From: Hymenopellis radicata
Lineage: Eukaryota > Basidiomycota > Agaricomycetes > Agaricales > Physalacriaceae
Direction of reading: 5' to 3'
DNA length: 19,208 bases
Assembly (NCBI GenBank): GCA_015501595.1
Contig: JADNRX010000869.1
Span: 1-19,208 of the forward strand
Of this stretch, positions 9,570 to 19,208 are shown piece by piece. Numbering within the stretch: the stretch's first letter is position 1; the number at the start of each line of letters is the position of its first letter. The notes beneath the pieces are model-generated. The model made no database searches. It was not told the origin of the DNA and saw only the letters and a program-made list of their open reading frames with translations. The position numbers were made by a program, and so were the translations under genes.

Positions 9570-11096
9570 GTGGCGCAGCATACACCGAATCGTCGACGAG
9601 ATGTTCACGGCGTACAGAAATAAAGCTACGGCGATGAATCGACCTGAATTTCTCCCATTTACTGAGCTTCACGTCGCTCTTGTCCCGTAGGAAGGCGCGA
9701 CCGGCTAGTAGATGACAAGTAAGTACATAAGAGGGATCAAAGCAGTCAACGCACCGGAATCTACAAGGACGACATATCGGGCCGTCATTCTTCGCGCCAG
9801 TTCAGCGTCAGTTGGAAGGAAAGCCTCGTCCTAGAAGCTACAATTTCAGCAGTATAGAAGGTCCAAGCAGAAGACAGACGTACAGACTGTAGCACGGATA
9901 GGATGTCATTGTCATGGACAACAACTGTCTTCACGCGTGCGTCCTGGCGCTGATCAGTACACACTGTACTGGCAGAAAGCTGGAAGCATCTTACAGACGA
10001 ATGGACGAGCTCGCTGATGGGGGCACACGGATGATAAGGCTTATCTCTTTGGTCAATTGCTCAGCGCTTGACAATAGGTGAACGCGAACTCACGGCAGCA
10101 TACATCAGCAAGGGCCATGATCGTGTCGGCGGTCGTAATACCTTTGGAAGCGCATGCCACAATGTTTGCCGGATACCCCAAGGCATCCGCAGGTCATTAT
10201 ATACTGATGATTTGAGGGATATATAGAATCCACGAAAGGCAAAACAGGCCGGCTCGTTTTCTAGCATGTAGGCGGCGCCCGGCCGACCGCTTTGAACCCA
10301 GAAGTCACCCGATGCCGGAGTGCTCTCCAAAGGACAGGATTCAACTATGTCTACGGGCTGCGCGACACCTTCCACAACCTTGGGAACGGAGAGCGTCTTT
10401 GTCAATCGTGGGTTGGGTCCTTCAGAGGAGAATAAGCCGCATGTCCAGTACGACGTTTTTTCGCACCCGGTAACGACGGCCAGATCTCCGTTTTGGATGT
10501 CCAAGTTGTCTACATGGACGGTTTGATGGTACCAAGAGGCGCCATATATCATGGCGAAGCGTCGAAGCTTCGCGACGCCTGACGCCGTGCACTCGTAAGA
10601 TGAGCCACCGAAAGGAAGCGCGCAATACGCTCCCTGAGCTGCGCCAGTCGAGAACTTGAATCTGTCTACGCTGTCCGGTCTGTGGCGCATTTCAAACAAT
10701 GATTTAGAATATTGGAAGGGTAACACACTGAGTAGGAGTGACGGGGTTTATATCAAATCCCGCGTTGGGGTCTGTTGTTCTAGATACAACGCTAGGGCTG
10801 GGATAGTAGGAAGGATGGACCGTGTAGTCGACGCCTAACTCGAGGGAGCACGGTTCATAATCCTTTGGCGACGACTGCCAATTTCGTGGATCATCAGCGC
10901 CCTTCGTGATGTTGATACCAGCGTACACCAGAGGCCCCGTATGGTCCCGATATATTAGGTCGCCAATTTGAACGCCTTCCACAAAAAACGCCCGCGAATC
11001 GTCACCTTGATCCCCGTCTGGAATAATGGGTGTGTATCCGCGGGCCTTTGGATAGAACATACGCGCGTAGTCATTTTGGAAGAGTTCTGTGGACAT
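9544..11096 (-). CDS. Gene C: intact cluster-family protein, 431 aa
   Basis: Six exons on the minus strand: 10729-11096, 10094-10679, 9995-10039, 9884-9943, 9755-9830 and 9544-9704. The introns are 49, 54, 51, 53 and 50 nt, all GT-AG, and the frame stays open throughout. The N-terminal module (about residues 1-122) holds YARMFYPKARGY, FVEGVQIGDLIYRDHTGPLV and ADDPRNWQ. The middle module holds AYCALPFGGSSYEC, SWYHQTVHVDNLDIQNGDLA and VVTGCEKTSYWTCGLFSS, then FAFRGFYISLKSSVYNDLRM. The C-terminal module holds PYHPCAPISELVHSS, TVVVHDNDILSVLQS and DAELARRMTARYVVLVDS. There is no signal peptide or membrane segment, so it is probably intracellular. I recall this layout from unnamed agaricomycete proteins and cannot give a biochemical function. 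C is the closest relative of B and more distant from D and A. Confidence 0.85.
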
Positions 11097-11159
11097 ATTT
11101 GGGGGGCGTATGTCAGTGGGTTCCGGCTGAGGGTCGTCCTATCCCTCCAGAGCCCTTGT
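9585..11159 (-). repeat. Right arm of 1575-bp inverted repeat
   Basis: Inverted counterpart of 6553-8127, covering nearly all of gene C and 63 bp upstream of it. Its outer end abuts, within two bases, the direct repeat at 11158-11240. Confidence 0.9.
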
Positions 11160-11490
11160 GGGTCCCCACAAATCCATGTCGTTGGGTCGCGCGCGCTCAA
11201 ACAAGAACAATGGCTCTTGCTCGACTGAATAGTCAGAACTAGAACTTGTGTCTGACGCCGAACAAGATTCGTATCCAAGCACAGTGATTCAGGTAGTATC
11301 TTCGTGGAAGATGCGCCTTGTGATCCATTTCGTACAGGATTGCTATAATTTGTGTTCTACAGATAGACCCGGAACAGGCGTGTAACTGAGGCCGACACCC
11401 GGAAAAGCACAAATTTAATATTATGTCGCATTGCCCCGAGGCCCACATCCTTGCGGCGTAGACATACAAATCGGCTGGTGCCGACTTTTC
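11097..11490. other. Region upstream of gene C and downstream of gene D
   Basis: It contains the outer part of the inverted-repeat arm, direct-repeat copy 2 and an AT-rich stretch near 11411-11424. It must hold the promoter of C, but I cannot place a confident TATA box. No complete gene is seen. Confidence 0.4.
11158..11240. repeat. Direct repeat flanking gene C, copy 2
   Basis: Matches 9380-9463 in the same orientation. The minus strand is open from about 11288 to 11139 and reads SDYSVEQEPLFLFERARPND then MDLWGPT, the same protein fragment X as copy 1. It then runs straight into the inverted-repeat arm. This marks a recombination junction at 11158-11160. Confidence 0.9.
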
Positions 11491-12987
11491 TCAGTACTCC
11501 TTGCATTTCCACCCGACCCAGCGCTCCTCAACACGGGCCAACTTCACTTCAGATCTGTCTTTGAGGAGTGCCCGACCCGCTTGCAGGAAATGAGCTACTG
11601 AGCGAAGGAGGAGATCTGAGATGCGACACGAACCGGAATCGACGATAACGAAATATCTAACAATCATCCTGCGTGCCAATTCGTTGTCATTTGGCATGAC
11701 TTTCTCGTCCTGAAGGACTTGTTCATACAGACCGGGGTCACGACAGAGGAATGTTGCAACTCACCGGCTCCAGCACGGTAAGAACATCATTGTCGTGAAT
11801 AACAGCGGTCGTTATTCGCTTATCCTAAGCAATACGACTCAGAGACGATGTAGCCGATTATATATGGAAACCCACAGATGCCAGCACCAGCTCCGAGATA
11901 GCCGTACATGGATGGTAAGGCTGGGTGGCGTTTCGTTTAGTCGAGGAGTACTTACGACTATGAATCGAGGCGACTTACGGGAACTTGATGTGGATAGACA
12001 GGCCATGTCTCCATGGTTGGGCGCAGAAAGCGGGGAAGAGCGTGCCATAGTTGCTCGCGGGTAGTCCTCGGCACGCGCATGTCGTTGTAAATGGATGATT
12101 TCAGAGAGACTCGAAATCCGCGAAAGGCGAAGCAGCATGTTTGTTTCTCGAACCGGTTTGCAGTGTCCTTTCGTGCACTTTGGACGTAGTGGTCAAACAG
12201 AGTCGGTGAAGTCTCTTCGTCGCAGTCCTCAATCATACGCACACTCTGTACAATGCCTGCTTCGACTTTGGGCACTACAAGCCTCTTCTTGAAAGGAGAC
12301 TCGGAACCATGACTAGAAGAGAAGACCCCGCACGTCCAGTAGGAGGCCTTTTCACAGCCTGTGACCACGGCGAGATCACCGTTTTGTAAATCCAAAGAAT
12401 CGACATGCATAACTTGGTAGTACCAAAAGCGTCCATGCTCGAGTGCGAAATGTTGAATTTTCTGCAAGCCTAACGGCGTACATTCATGAGACGACCCTCC
12501 AAATGGTAGACCGCAATACGCTCCTTCTGTGGCACTGGTGGAGAATTCGAGCTTCTCAAAGTCATGGGCGCTGTTGCTTTATGAGAAACTTTGAGAAATC
12601 GTCGATTAAATTTACAGACTCAGCTCGAGGGACGGAACGGACGGCGAACACGTCCGATGCACTCGTTGTGGCAGAGAAAACACTTGGTCTTGGGAAGCGT
12701 GCCTCGTCGACAATGTAGTCGATGCCCGGCTCAAAGAGCAAGGGTTTATACCCCTTCGGAAGTTTCTGCCAATTTCGCGGGTCGTTGGCATTTCTCGTGA
12801 TATTGATCCCAACGTAGTGGACGAGTCCTGAGTGTCTGCGAAGCACTAGGTCTCCGAGCTGGAGGCCCTCAAGAGAATGGGCTTTAGATGAATGAGCTTG
12901 GAACGCGTCGGGGTTGAGCGTTGTGTAACCACGAGCCGTCGGATAGAATATGCGGGCATAGTGGTCTTGGAAGGGGTTGGAGGTCAT
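11491..12987 (-). CDS. Gene D: intact cluster-family protein, 409 aa
   Basis: Six exons on the minus strand: 12620-12987, 11979-12570, 11876-11920, 11765-11824, 11634-11709 and 11491-11579. Exon 1 is exactly as long as in C (368 nt), the small exons are 45, 60 and 76 nt as in C, and the first intron is 49 nt in both. The frame is open throughout. The N-terminal module has YARIFYPTARGYTTL and LEGLQLGDLVLRRHSGLVHY. The middle module has AYCGLPFGGSSHECTP, FWYYQVMHVDSLDLQNGDLA and VVTGCEKASYWTCGVFSS. The C-terminal module has TAVIHDNDVLTVLEP and DNELARRMIVRYFVIVDS. By eye about half of the residues match C, so D is an older paralog. It ends earlier than C, with a Lys/Trp-rich tail. No signal peptide is seen. 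The start at 12987 has a good context (GCCGCCATGA). The function is unknown. Confidence 0.85.
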
Positions 12988-13412
12988 GGCGGCAGGAGGA
13001 ACGAGGGTTTAGAAGAATTGAGGCTCCATCAAGTTCGTCCTGATTGCTAGCCGTCTGTTGTTGGCGCTTCAGCGCTTGATATTTTGCTAGAGGGTCAACG
13101 CAGGCTCCCAGAAGACGTCCAAGCTTGCGCAGCGACTGGCGGTAAAAGCAGACGTGGAAGTGCTTGAAGCCGCCAGCTATACCAGGAATACAGTCAAGAT
13201 GGAAGGACGTCCGATAATGTTGTTGATGCAGGGAGCTGAGCTCCCTGTATACCACAGAGGATTTAAGCAGGTCGATATGAGTTATAGATTAGGAAATACG
13301 GGACGTCGGGACCGCTGCGTTGAAGCTTGAAGCTCTATCAAGAACTTGAAAAAGATTGGCGTTGAGTTCAGGTTCAGTGACGTCAGCGATCTTGCTCTCA
13401 GTTGCAACTTGC
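12988..13412. other. Divergent intergenic region between D and TRM9
   Basis: It carries the promoters of two divergent genes. A near-perfect palindrome with 9-bp arms and a one-base centre lies at 13229-13247. I see no gene here. Confidence 0.5.
13229..13247. repeat. Palindrome upstream of gene D
   Basis: CAGGGAGCT-G-AGCTCCCTG, 9-bp perfect arms around one base, about 250 bp upstream of the start of D. It could be a binding site for a dimeric regulator or a hairpin in the leader. There is no direct evidence for either. Confidence 0.6.
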
Positions 13413-14365
13413 ATGGCACCCAAGGTCACCTCAACAGTCGTCGACGAAAAACCCGAGAAATACGAAGGCAACCATGTCCACGACGTCTATGAACTAATAG
13501 CAAGCCATTTCTCCTCCACCAGATACAAGGTAATTCCCTTTTCCCCTGCAGCATCTGATTGGCCTCATAATAACCTAGTAGCCATGGCCTGTGATAGCTT
13601 CTTTTCTATCGACTATACCTACAGGCTGGATAGGACTTGATTCTGGTACAGGAAATGGAAAATACCTTCCTCTTCCTTTGGATCGGCCAAACTGTATCCA
13701 TACTATTGGAATGGATCGAAGTTTACATCTGCTGGAAATCGCGAAAAACGCGGGTGGCTTGCCACGGGAAGTCGTTCGAGGCGACGTCCTTGGAAAGGGC
13801 TGGCGAAATGGCGTTTTTGTTAGTCTATTTTCCCTTATTGGCCTGTTACAACTATTGAGCTGACACCAGGACTACGCGATATCAATTGCTACGATTCACC
13901 ATCTCGCAACAAATGAACGTCGAATGCATGGTGTCCAGGTTTGCTTTTCATCATCTGGGCGACGCGTCGTTTTTGAGTATCAAGTAGAGACTGCTTGAAG
14001 CGGTGGCTCCAGATCACGGCCACATTCTCATCTATGTATGGGCGACTCAACAGGACGAAGCCTCGAAACGCGTTATACCCATCGAGAATCAAACTAGCGA
14101 AACCGGCCAAGACGTGCTAGTACCATGGGTTTTGGCATCTGCATCTGGACCAGACCAGAAGAAGGACGCAGACACCGTGCTACATCGATATTATCATATG
14201 TTCTCTCAAGGCGAATTAACCGCATTGGTACACAGAGCAGCCAGGACGCTGGGACTCGAAGTAGGGCCAAGACGTGACGGTCGAGATATGGGTGTAGAGA
14301 TCGTGCAAGATGATTGGGAGAGATCCAATTATTATGTCGAGTTAAGACGTTGGAAGAATGATTGA
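13413..14365 (+). CDS. TRM9: tRNA (carboxymethyluridine) methyltransferase Trm9
   Basis: Four exons: 13413-13529, 13582-13818, 13870-13938 and 13988-14365, giving 266 aa with an intact frame and introns of 49-52 nt. Trm9 transfers a methyl group from S-adenosylmethionine to the carboxymethyl group on wobble uridine of certain tRNAs, with Trm112 as partner, in the cytoplasm. The class I methyltransferase fold is visible. Motif I reads GLDSGTGNGKYL, the post-I strand reads IGMDRSLHLLEIA, and the motif IV region reads DYAISIATIHHLATNERR, followed by VAPDHGHILIYVWATQQ. The family-typical C-terminal YYHMFSQGELTALV and GVEIVQDDWERSNYYVEL are present. The N-terminal EKYEGNHVHDVYELIASHFS is also typical. 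The start at 13413 is preferred over an upstream in-frame codon because the family N-terminus begins just there. It converges with EGD2, with 54 bp between the stops. Confidence 0.93.
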
Positions 14366-14419
14366 ATGAAGCATGCACGATATATTTTGCAACAAATTGT
14401 ACAGTTGAGAATGACAAAT

Positions 14420-15193
<774 letters not shown>

Positions 15194-15199
15194 CTACAT
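15194..15199 (-). promoter_or_regulatory. Start-stop upstream ORF abutting the EGD2 start
   Basis: On the minus strand the sequence is ATGTAGATG: a start codon followed at once by a stop, then the EGD2 ATG. If present in the mRNA it is a minimal uORF. The TAG could instead be a splice acceptor of a 5'UTR intron, which would remove it. Confidence 0.4.
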
Positions 15200-15636
15200 A
15201 GCGTGGCGTAAATTTCAACAAGTACATCCAAGCGACAGTTGTGCCATCCAACCTATCGCGGGAAGCACAACGTTAGCGGTTTCTTGCGTGGAACTCTAGC
15301 AGTGCTATTGCGCACCTTTTAGTATTGCGGGGGCGGTAGAATGTCGGTAGCGACGCTCGTCGACGATGGTCAAAGTAGGAGGCAGGCGGCTGGATGAATT
15401 GCGCATGTTTACCACTACACCATGTTGGCCACTAGAAAGCGTCTCTCAGTTTCTGGTTCATTTTCCCTCCAAAAAATTCTGTTATTCAGTTCTTCGACTT
15501 GAGCGTTATCGATTATAATGCGACTGGAGATTACGCTCAAATTACGCTCTGAATTCATGTTGGACGTCAAGTGTAGATCCCATCACTTGAAAGGATGACT
15601 TGCCATATTTAGGGCTTGCTTCGTTCCCGCTCCACG
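15194..15636. promoter_or_regulatory. Divergent promoter region of EGD2 and TSC1
   Basis: This 443-bp stretch lies between divergent start codons. An AT-rich part at 15460-15560 holds a short repeated ATTACGCTC. I see no gene or confident core promoter motif. Confidence 0.45.
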
Positions 15637-18439
15637 ATGGCTACTCAGAAGCTGTTTGGTAGAATTCGCGCTGCTCTTGACCAAGCCATCTCCCTCGCTG
15701 AGCTCGTCGCTTTCATCGACACGTTTGCGCAGACCGTCTCGCCGGATGTGGCGCCAGACATCGAGGAAGAGCTCCAAACAATACACCGAGACGTCGGTCA
15801 TGACCTTTCGTCGCGCGAAACAGAAATATTCCTCGCAGTACTCTACCATCTCAGGTCTCTCCTGCCGACTGCGTCCGTTATCACCCTATGGTTTGATCTA
15901 GTCCTCCGCCCAGCTCTCCGGCAACCAGACTTGCCGATACCTGCGCTGGATCAAGCGTCCGACTTGGTTGTGTCGGCCCTCGAACCAGAGGAGCAAGCTG
16001 GCGAGGAGGAAGAGTCGGACGCCCAAAAATCAAAGGTTCCTGCCTTTAGACGCCGACTAGTCGATCTATATCTATGGGATGCATTTAATGACGGCTCTGG
16101 AGACGATGTCATTGCCAGAGCTGAGCTCGATAAAGTCGACCGGGAAAAGAAGGAACGGTGGAAAGTCAATCTGGAGAATGTACTACTCAAACATGGAATA
16201 AAACAGCCAGAGGTCAGCTATATGTCCATTTTGTGCTTGTTCCCGCCTGATTGCCTGTTTTAGGCATTAATGACCGAGCTGAATGCACAGTTTGCTGCTC
16301 CCACCTCACGTCTCCAGATCTTCATGCTTCTCAACCTCTTTACCTCCTTGCCCCACTTCCAGGAGTCCGCTCTCAGCCTGGCGTCCCACCCATTGATGTC
16401 ACAATTACTGCTATCATTATTGATCGACAATTCTTCGACCATGTGCAGTGTTGGAATGACACTCCTAGTCAAAATACTACCTCTGTTCGCGGTACACGCG
16501 TCGGACAACTTGAAACTGATTCTCCCCGAGTTACTCGTCATTCTCGCACGAGTTGTGTGCTGGAAGGAAAGAGGCCTTCCGCCGAATGATTCAGAAGCAG
16601 CTTTGGGTTTACTGGATTCTTCTAACACATCTCCGCCACTAGACCCTAATCCAGATCTCAACTGGGAACGGCTTGAGGCCACGTTCTATGCAGCAGCAGC
16701 AACGCCCCCTTCACCGGATCGTTACTTCACCTTTCTCTATTACCTCTTCCCTTGTAACGTCCTTCGATTCTTGCGCACACCTCTTATGTTTCTCGGTGAA
16801 TGCGATTTCCCTTCACTGTTCACGAAAGAGTGGTGCGAAATAATAGATGAGAAAGAGCTCAAGGGAAAAGCTGAGGTATACACCTCGTTACATGTCTTTA
16901 ACGATTTTTTGAAATATATTTTCCATCCAGAATCTTTTAAGGGCACACCAGTGTCATCCGCTAATTATTTGGCGGGACGCAGATGAGGAGCGCTCGGGCC
17001 GCAACTTTTGGGCAAAGTATGACATCGCGCGCATCACCAGCGAAGCCACCATTCTTGATAGCACCAATATGGCCCTAGCCATACGAGCGCGCGCAGCCGA
17101 ATCGAGGTCTCATGATGCCATCTCTGTTGCCGACTCAGCTCTGACGGAGGAGGAAGTCATGTCCTTGCAGGTTGACCCGTCCTCTTCCGTCCCTCGAATA
17201 TCACTTCAGGATATGGTCGCTACCTCAGTAGCTCTCAAGTCCAATCTCAACGTACAGATCATCAATCCTACCTCGCAGTGGCCAACATCGATGTTTGCAC
17301 ATCCGTCCAAGGAGGATATGTCCCGGCCTGCCAGCGTGCTCTCGTCGGGTTCAAGTGATGACGTACCTGCACACATAACTCAGGCGATTGCGTCGTTGCA
17401 GCGGGAGGTTGTCCTTCTCCGAAACGAGCTGAATTTTGAGATCTGGTTGTCAAGAGAGAACGTTCAACATGTTGGTCGATTGTACCAGGAACGTATCGTC
17501 TCGAACAACGTAGAAGTTGAACGGCAGGGCTTGGTTGGTGTCATTTCTCTCGACTCGAATTGTACTCAAAGCTTCCCGCCAGTACAATAAATTGCGAAAT
17601 TATCGTTCACAGGTCATAGAGTTGGAAAATGAACTCAAGGAGAACAAGCAACAGGCATCGTCCGCACGGAGTAAATATGCCGAATGGAATACCGAGCTTC
17701 AAAGCAAGCTGCACAAACTCCGAGAGGAAAAGAAGCAATGGACCACTGAGGCTGCCGCATTGCGGTCCGAAGTGAAGCAGGCCAAGGTATGCCCTAGCGC
17801 TGCTGTCGTTGGCGTAACTAATCATTCTCAAGGCACTGTACGACGGTCAAGAGGCGTTATTGGTAGACGCAAATGAGCGCATCTTCGAACTCGAAACAAA
17901 AAGGAAGGAGACACAGCCCAAAGTGGACCGCCTTAAGGACTACGAACGGCCAGATTGAACAGCATATCAAGGTTCAACAGCTCTGGTGGGTGTGCTGCTG
18001 TTTAAAGCGGTGATTGACACTGACGATCAATAGGGAGTCTGACTTTACAAAATTTAACGAGCAGAAAGAAAGAGGTTGCCGAAGTGAAGAGTCATATCCA
18101 GCAATTGAGGATTCAGATGAAGGATCAGTTAGAGTATCAAAAAGATCTCGAGGAGCAAAACCGGTACGCGCTGTTTAACGTGTGTTCTATCACAGACTGA
18201 TAATCGATGCTAGCCAATCTGCACGAGAAATTCAAACTTTACAAGCTCGGTTGGAAGAAGCGACGCGAAAGACCAAAGCGGCGGATCCGTCGCAAATGTT
18301 GAGTGTTCTAACGCAACAGCAATCCACGTTACAGCGAACGAACGAAGAGCTTCACGAGAAGAATATCGAGCAGAGCCAGATGATCGAGGAGTTGCAAGCG
18401 ATGGTAGAAGTACTAAGGACGCGCCATAATTATATTTGA
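15637..18439 (+). CDS. TSC1: Hamartin homolog (Tsc1), frame broken by three small indels
   Basis: Six exons: 15637-16212, 16264-17533, 17583-17786, 17833-17985, 18034-18163 and 18214-18439, for about 851 aa. Tsc1 stabilises Tsc2, the GTPase-activating protein for Rheb, and restrains TORC1; the two work together on endomembranes. The N-terminal half is an alpha-helical core with typical stretches LQIFMLLNLFTSLPHF, LLVKILPLFAVHASDNLKLI and DRYFTFLYYLFPCNVLRFLR. The C-terminal part (from about residue 560) is a long coiled coil: LRNELNFEIWLSRENVQHVG, RSQVIELENELKENKQQASS and LQARLEEATRK. The frame slips near 16963-16990, near 17949-17951 (CGGCCAG) and near 18062-18072 (an A-rich run). Each is explained by one extra base, with matching sequence on both sides, so I treat them as probable assembly errors. 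The ATG at 15637 is the first ATG in frame. The identification rests on recalled family sequence. Confidence 0.85.
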
Positions 18440-18540
18440 ACCACAGCTATATACATACCACACACGGATCACAATGTATTCTATACCAGCAGAGCTATGT
18501 AACGATACAGCTCAACAGCAGTGGCTGTTGGAATGATCTA

Positions 18541-18553
18541 TTCTCGAACCTTC
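18541..18553. promoter_or_regulatory. Heat-shock element
   Basis: TTC-TC-GAA-CC-TTC: three perfectly spaced inverted pentamer units, the canonical Hsf1 site. A further TTC at 18561-18563 keeps the 10-bp register, giving a gapped extension. A second two-unit site (TTC-TC-GAA) lies at 18625-18632. The position about 235 bp upstream of the HSP90 ATG fits Hsf1 control. Confidence 0.75.
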
Positions 18554-18729
18554 GATCTGCTTCGAATCCTTCGATTGCCCCAAAAAAGGCAAGCGATCTT
18601 TTGCGCCCAAAATGGGATGGTTTCTTCTCGAACAAAAATTTGCCTACATAAACAGCGCGTCTGATTTTTGCATCTTGCCTTGCTCCCCTTCCTGTGGCGT
18701 TTCTTTATCCCCTCATAGCACCATCCAAC

Positions 18730-18781
18730 GTATGTCTCCGTCGTCTCCGTCGACGATGAACTCTTACTGACGCCCATCCAG
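18730..18781 (+). other. Probable 5'UTR intron of HSP90
   Basis: GTATGT donor, a TTACTGAC branch-point-like sequence and a CATCCAG acceptor, 52 nt long, ending five bases before the ATG. Length and signals match the coding introns of this window. Confidence 0.6.
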
Positions 18782-18786
18782 TAGAT

Positions 18787-19208
<422 letters not shown>

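Larger units (their letters stand above)
18440..18786 (+). promoter_or_regulatory. HSP90 promoter and 5'UTR
   Basis: It lies between the stop of TSC1 and the HSP90 start. It holds two heat-shock elements, a TACATAAA stretch at about 18644-18651 that may be the TATA box, and a probable 5'UTR intron. Confidence 0.65.

Noticed and set aside
15380..15430. tRNA-like sequence on the minus strand (TGGTGTAGTGG, resembling an A box)
   Set aside because: No B box (GGTTC...), no matching 3' acceptor strand, and the would-be anticodon stem does not pair.
17517..17590. Apparent frameshift in TSC1
   Set aside because: A 49-nt intron at 17534-17582 joins the frames cleanly (RQGL to YNKLRNYRSQV).

Overview
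The window looks like nuclear DNA of a basidiomycete fungus, most likely an agaricomycete. Genes are dense and cut by many short GT-AG introns of about 46-58 nt. Recognisable proteins are fungal: a secreted double-psi beta-barrel protein, Trm9, NAC-alpha, hamartin/Tsc1 and Hsp90. The middle holds a multigene family that I recall only as unnamed agaricomycete hypothetical proteins.

Layout. (1) 17-1046 (+): a conserved fungal hypothetical gene whose reading frame is broken by several one-base deletions. (2) 1438-2480 (-): an intact secreted RlpA-like/DPBB protein with a Thr/Ser/Pro tail. (3) 3537-12987: a cluster of four related genes, here called A (3537-6287, -), B (6616-8138, +, broken), C (9544-11096, -, intact) and D (11491-12987, -, intact). 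B and C sit in inverted-repeat arms of 1575 bp each (6553-8127 and 9585-11159). The centre holds an insert of about 950 bp, a 425-bp spacer between perfect 32-bp inverted repeats, and a fragment that is repeated in direct orientation on the other side of C. (4) 13413-18439: ordinary housekeeping genes: TRM9 (+), NAC-alpha/EGD2 (-) and TSC1/hamartin (+). (5) 18787 to the end (+): the 5' part of HSP90, with heat-shock elements and a probable 5'UTR intron.

The family of A-D is the most unusual content. All four share a three-part layout. The N-terminal module carries a pattern like EG-x-Q-x-x-D. The middle module carries NG-(D/E)-L-x-x-VT-(G/S)-C. A short C-terminal module carries HD-(N/S)-x-x-L-(S/T)-VL followed by ELA-(R/A)-R. 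B, C and D also share five introns at equivalent positions, several of identical length. The function is unknown to me.

Caution on sequence quality. HSP90, which should be intact, shows two small deletions within 300 coding bases. TSC1 shows three one-base insertions and the first gene about six one-base deletions, mostly at short runs. This suggests residual assembly indels, so broken genes here, including B, should be read with that in mind. Trm9, EGD2, the DPBB gene, C and D are free of such breaks.
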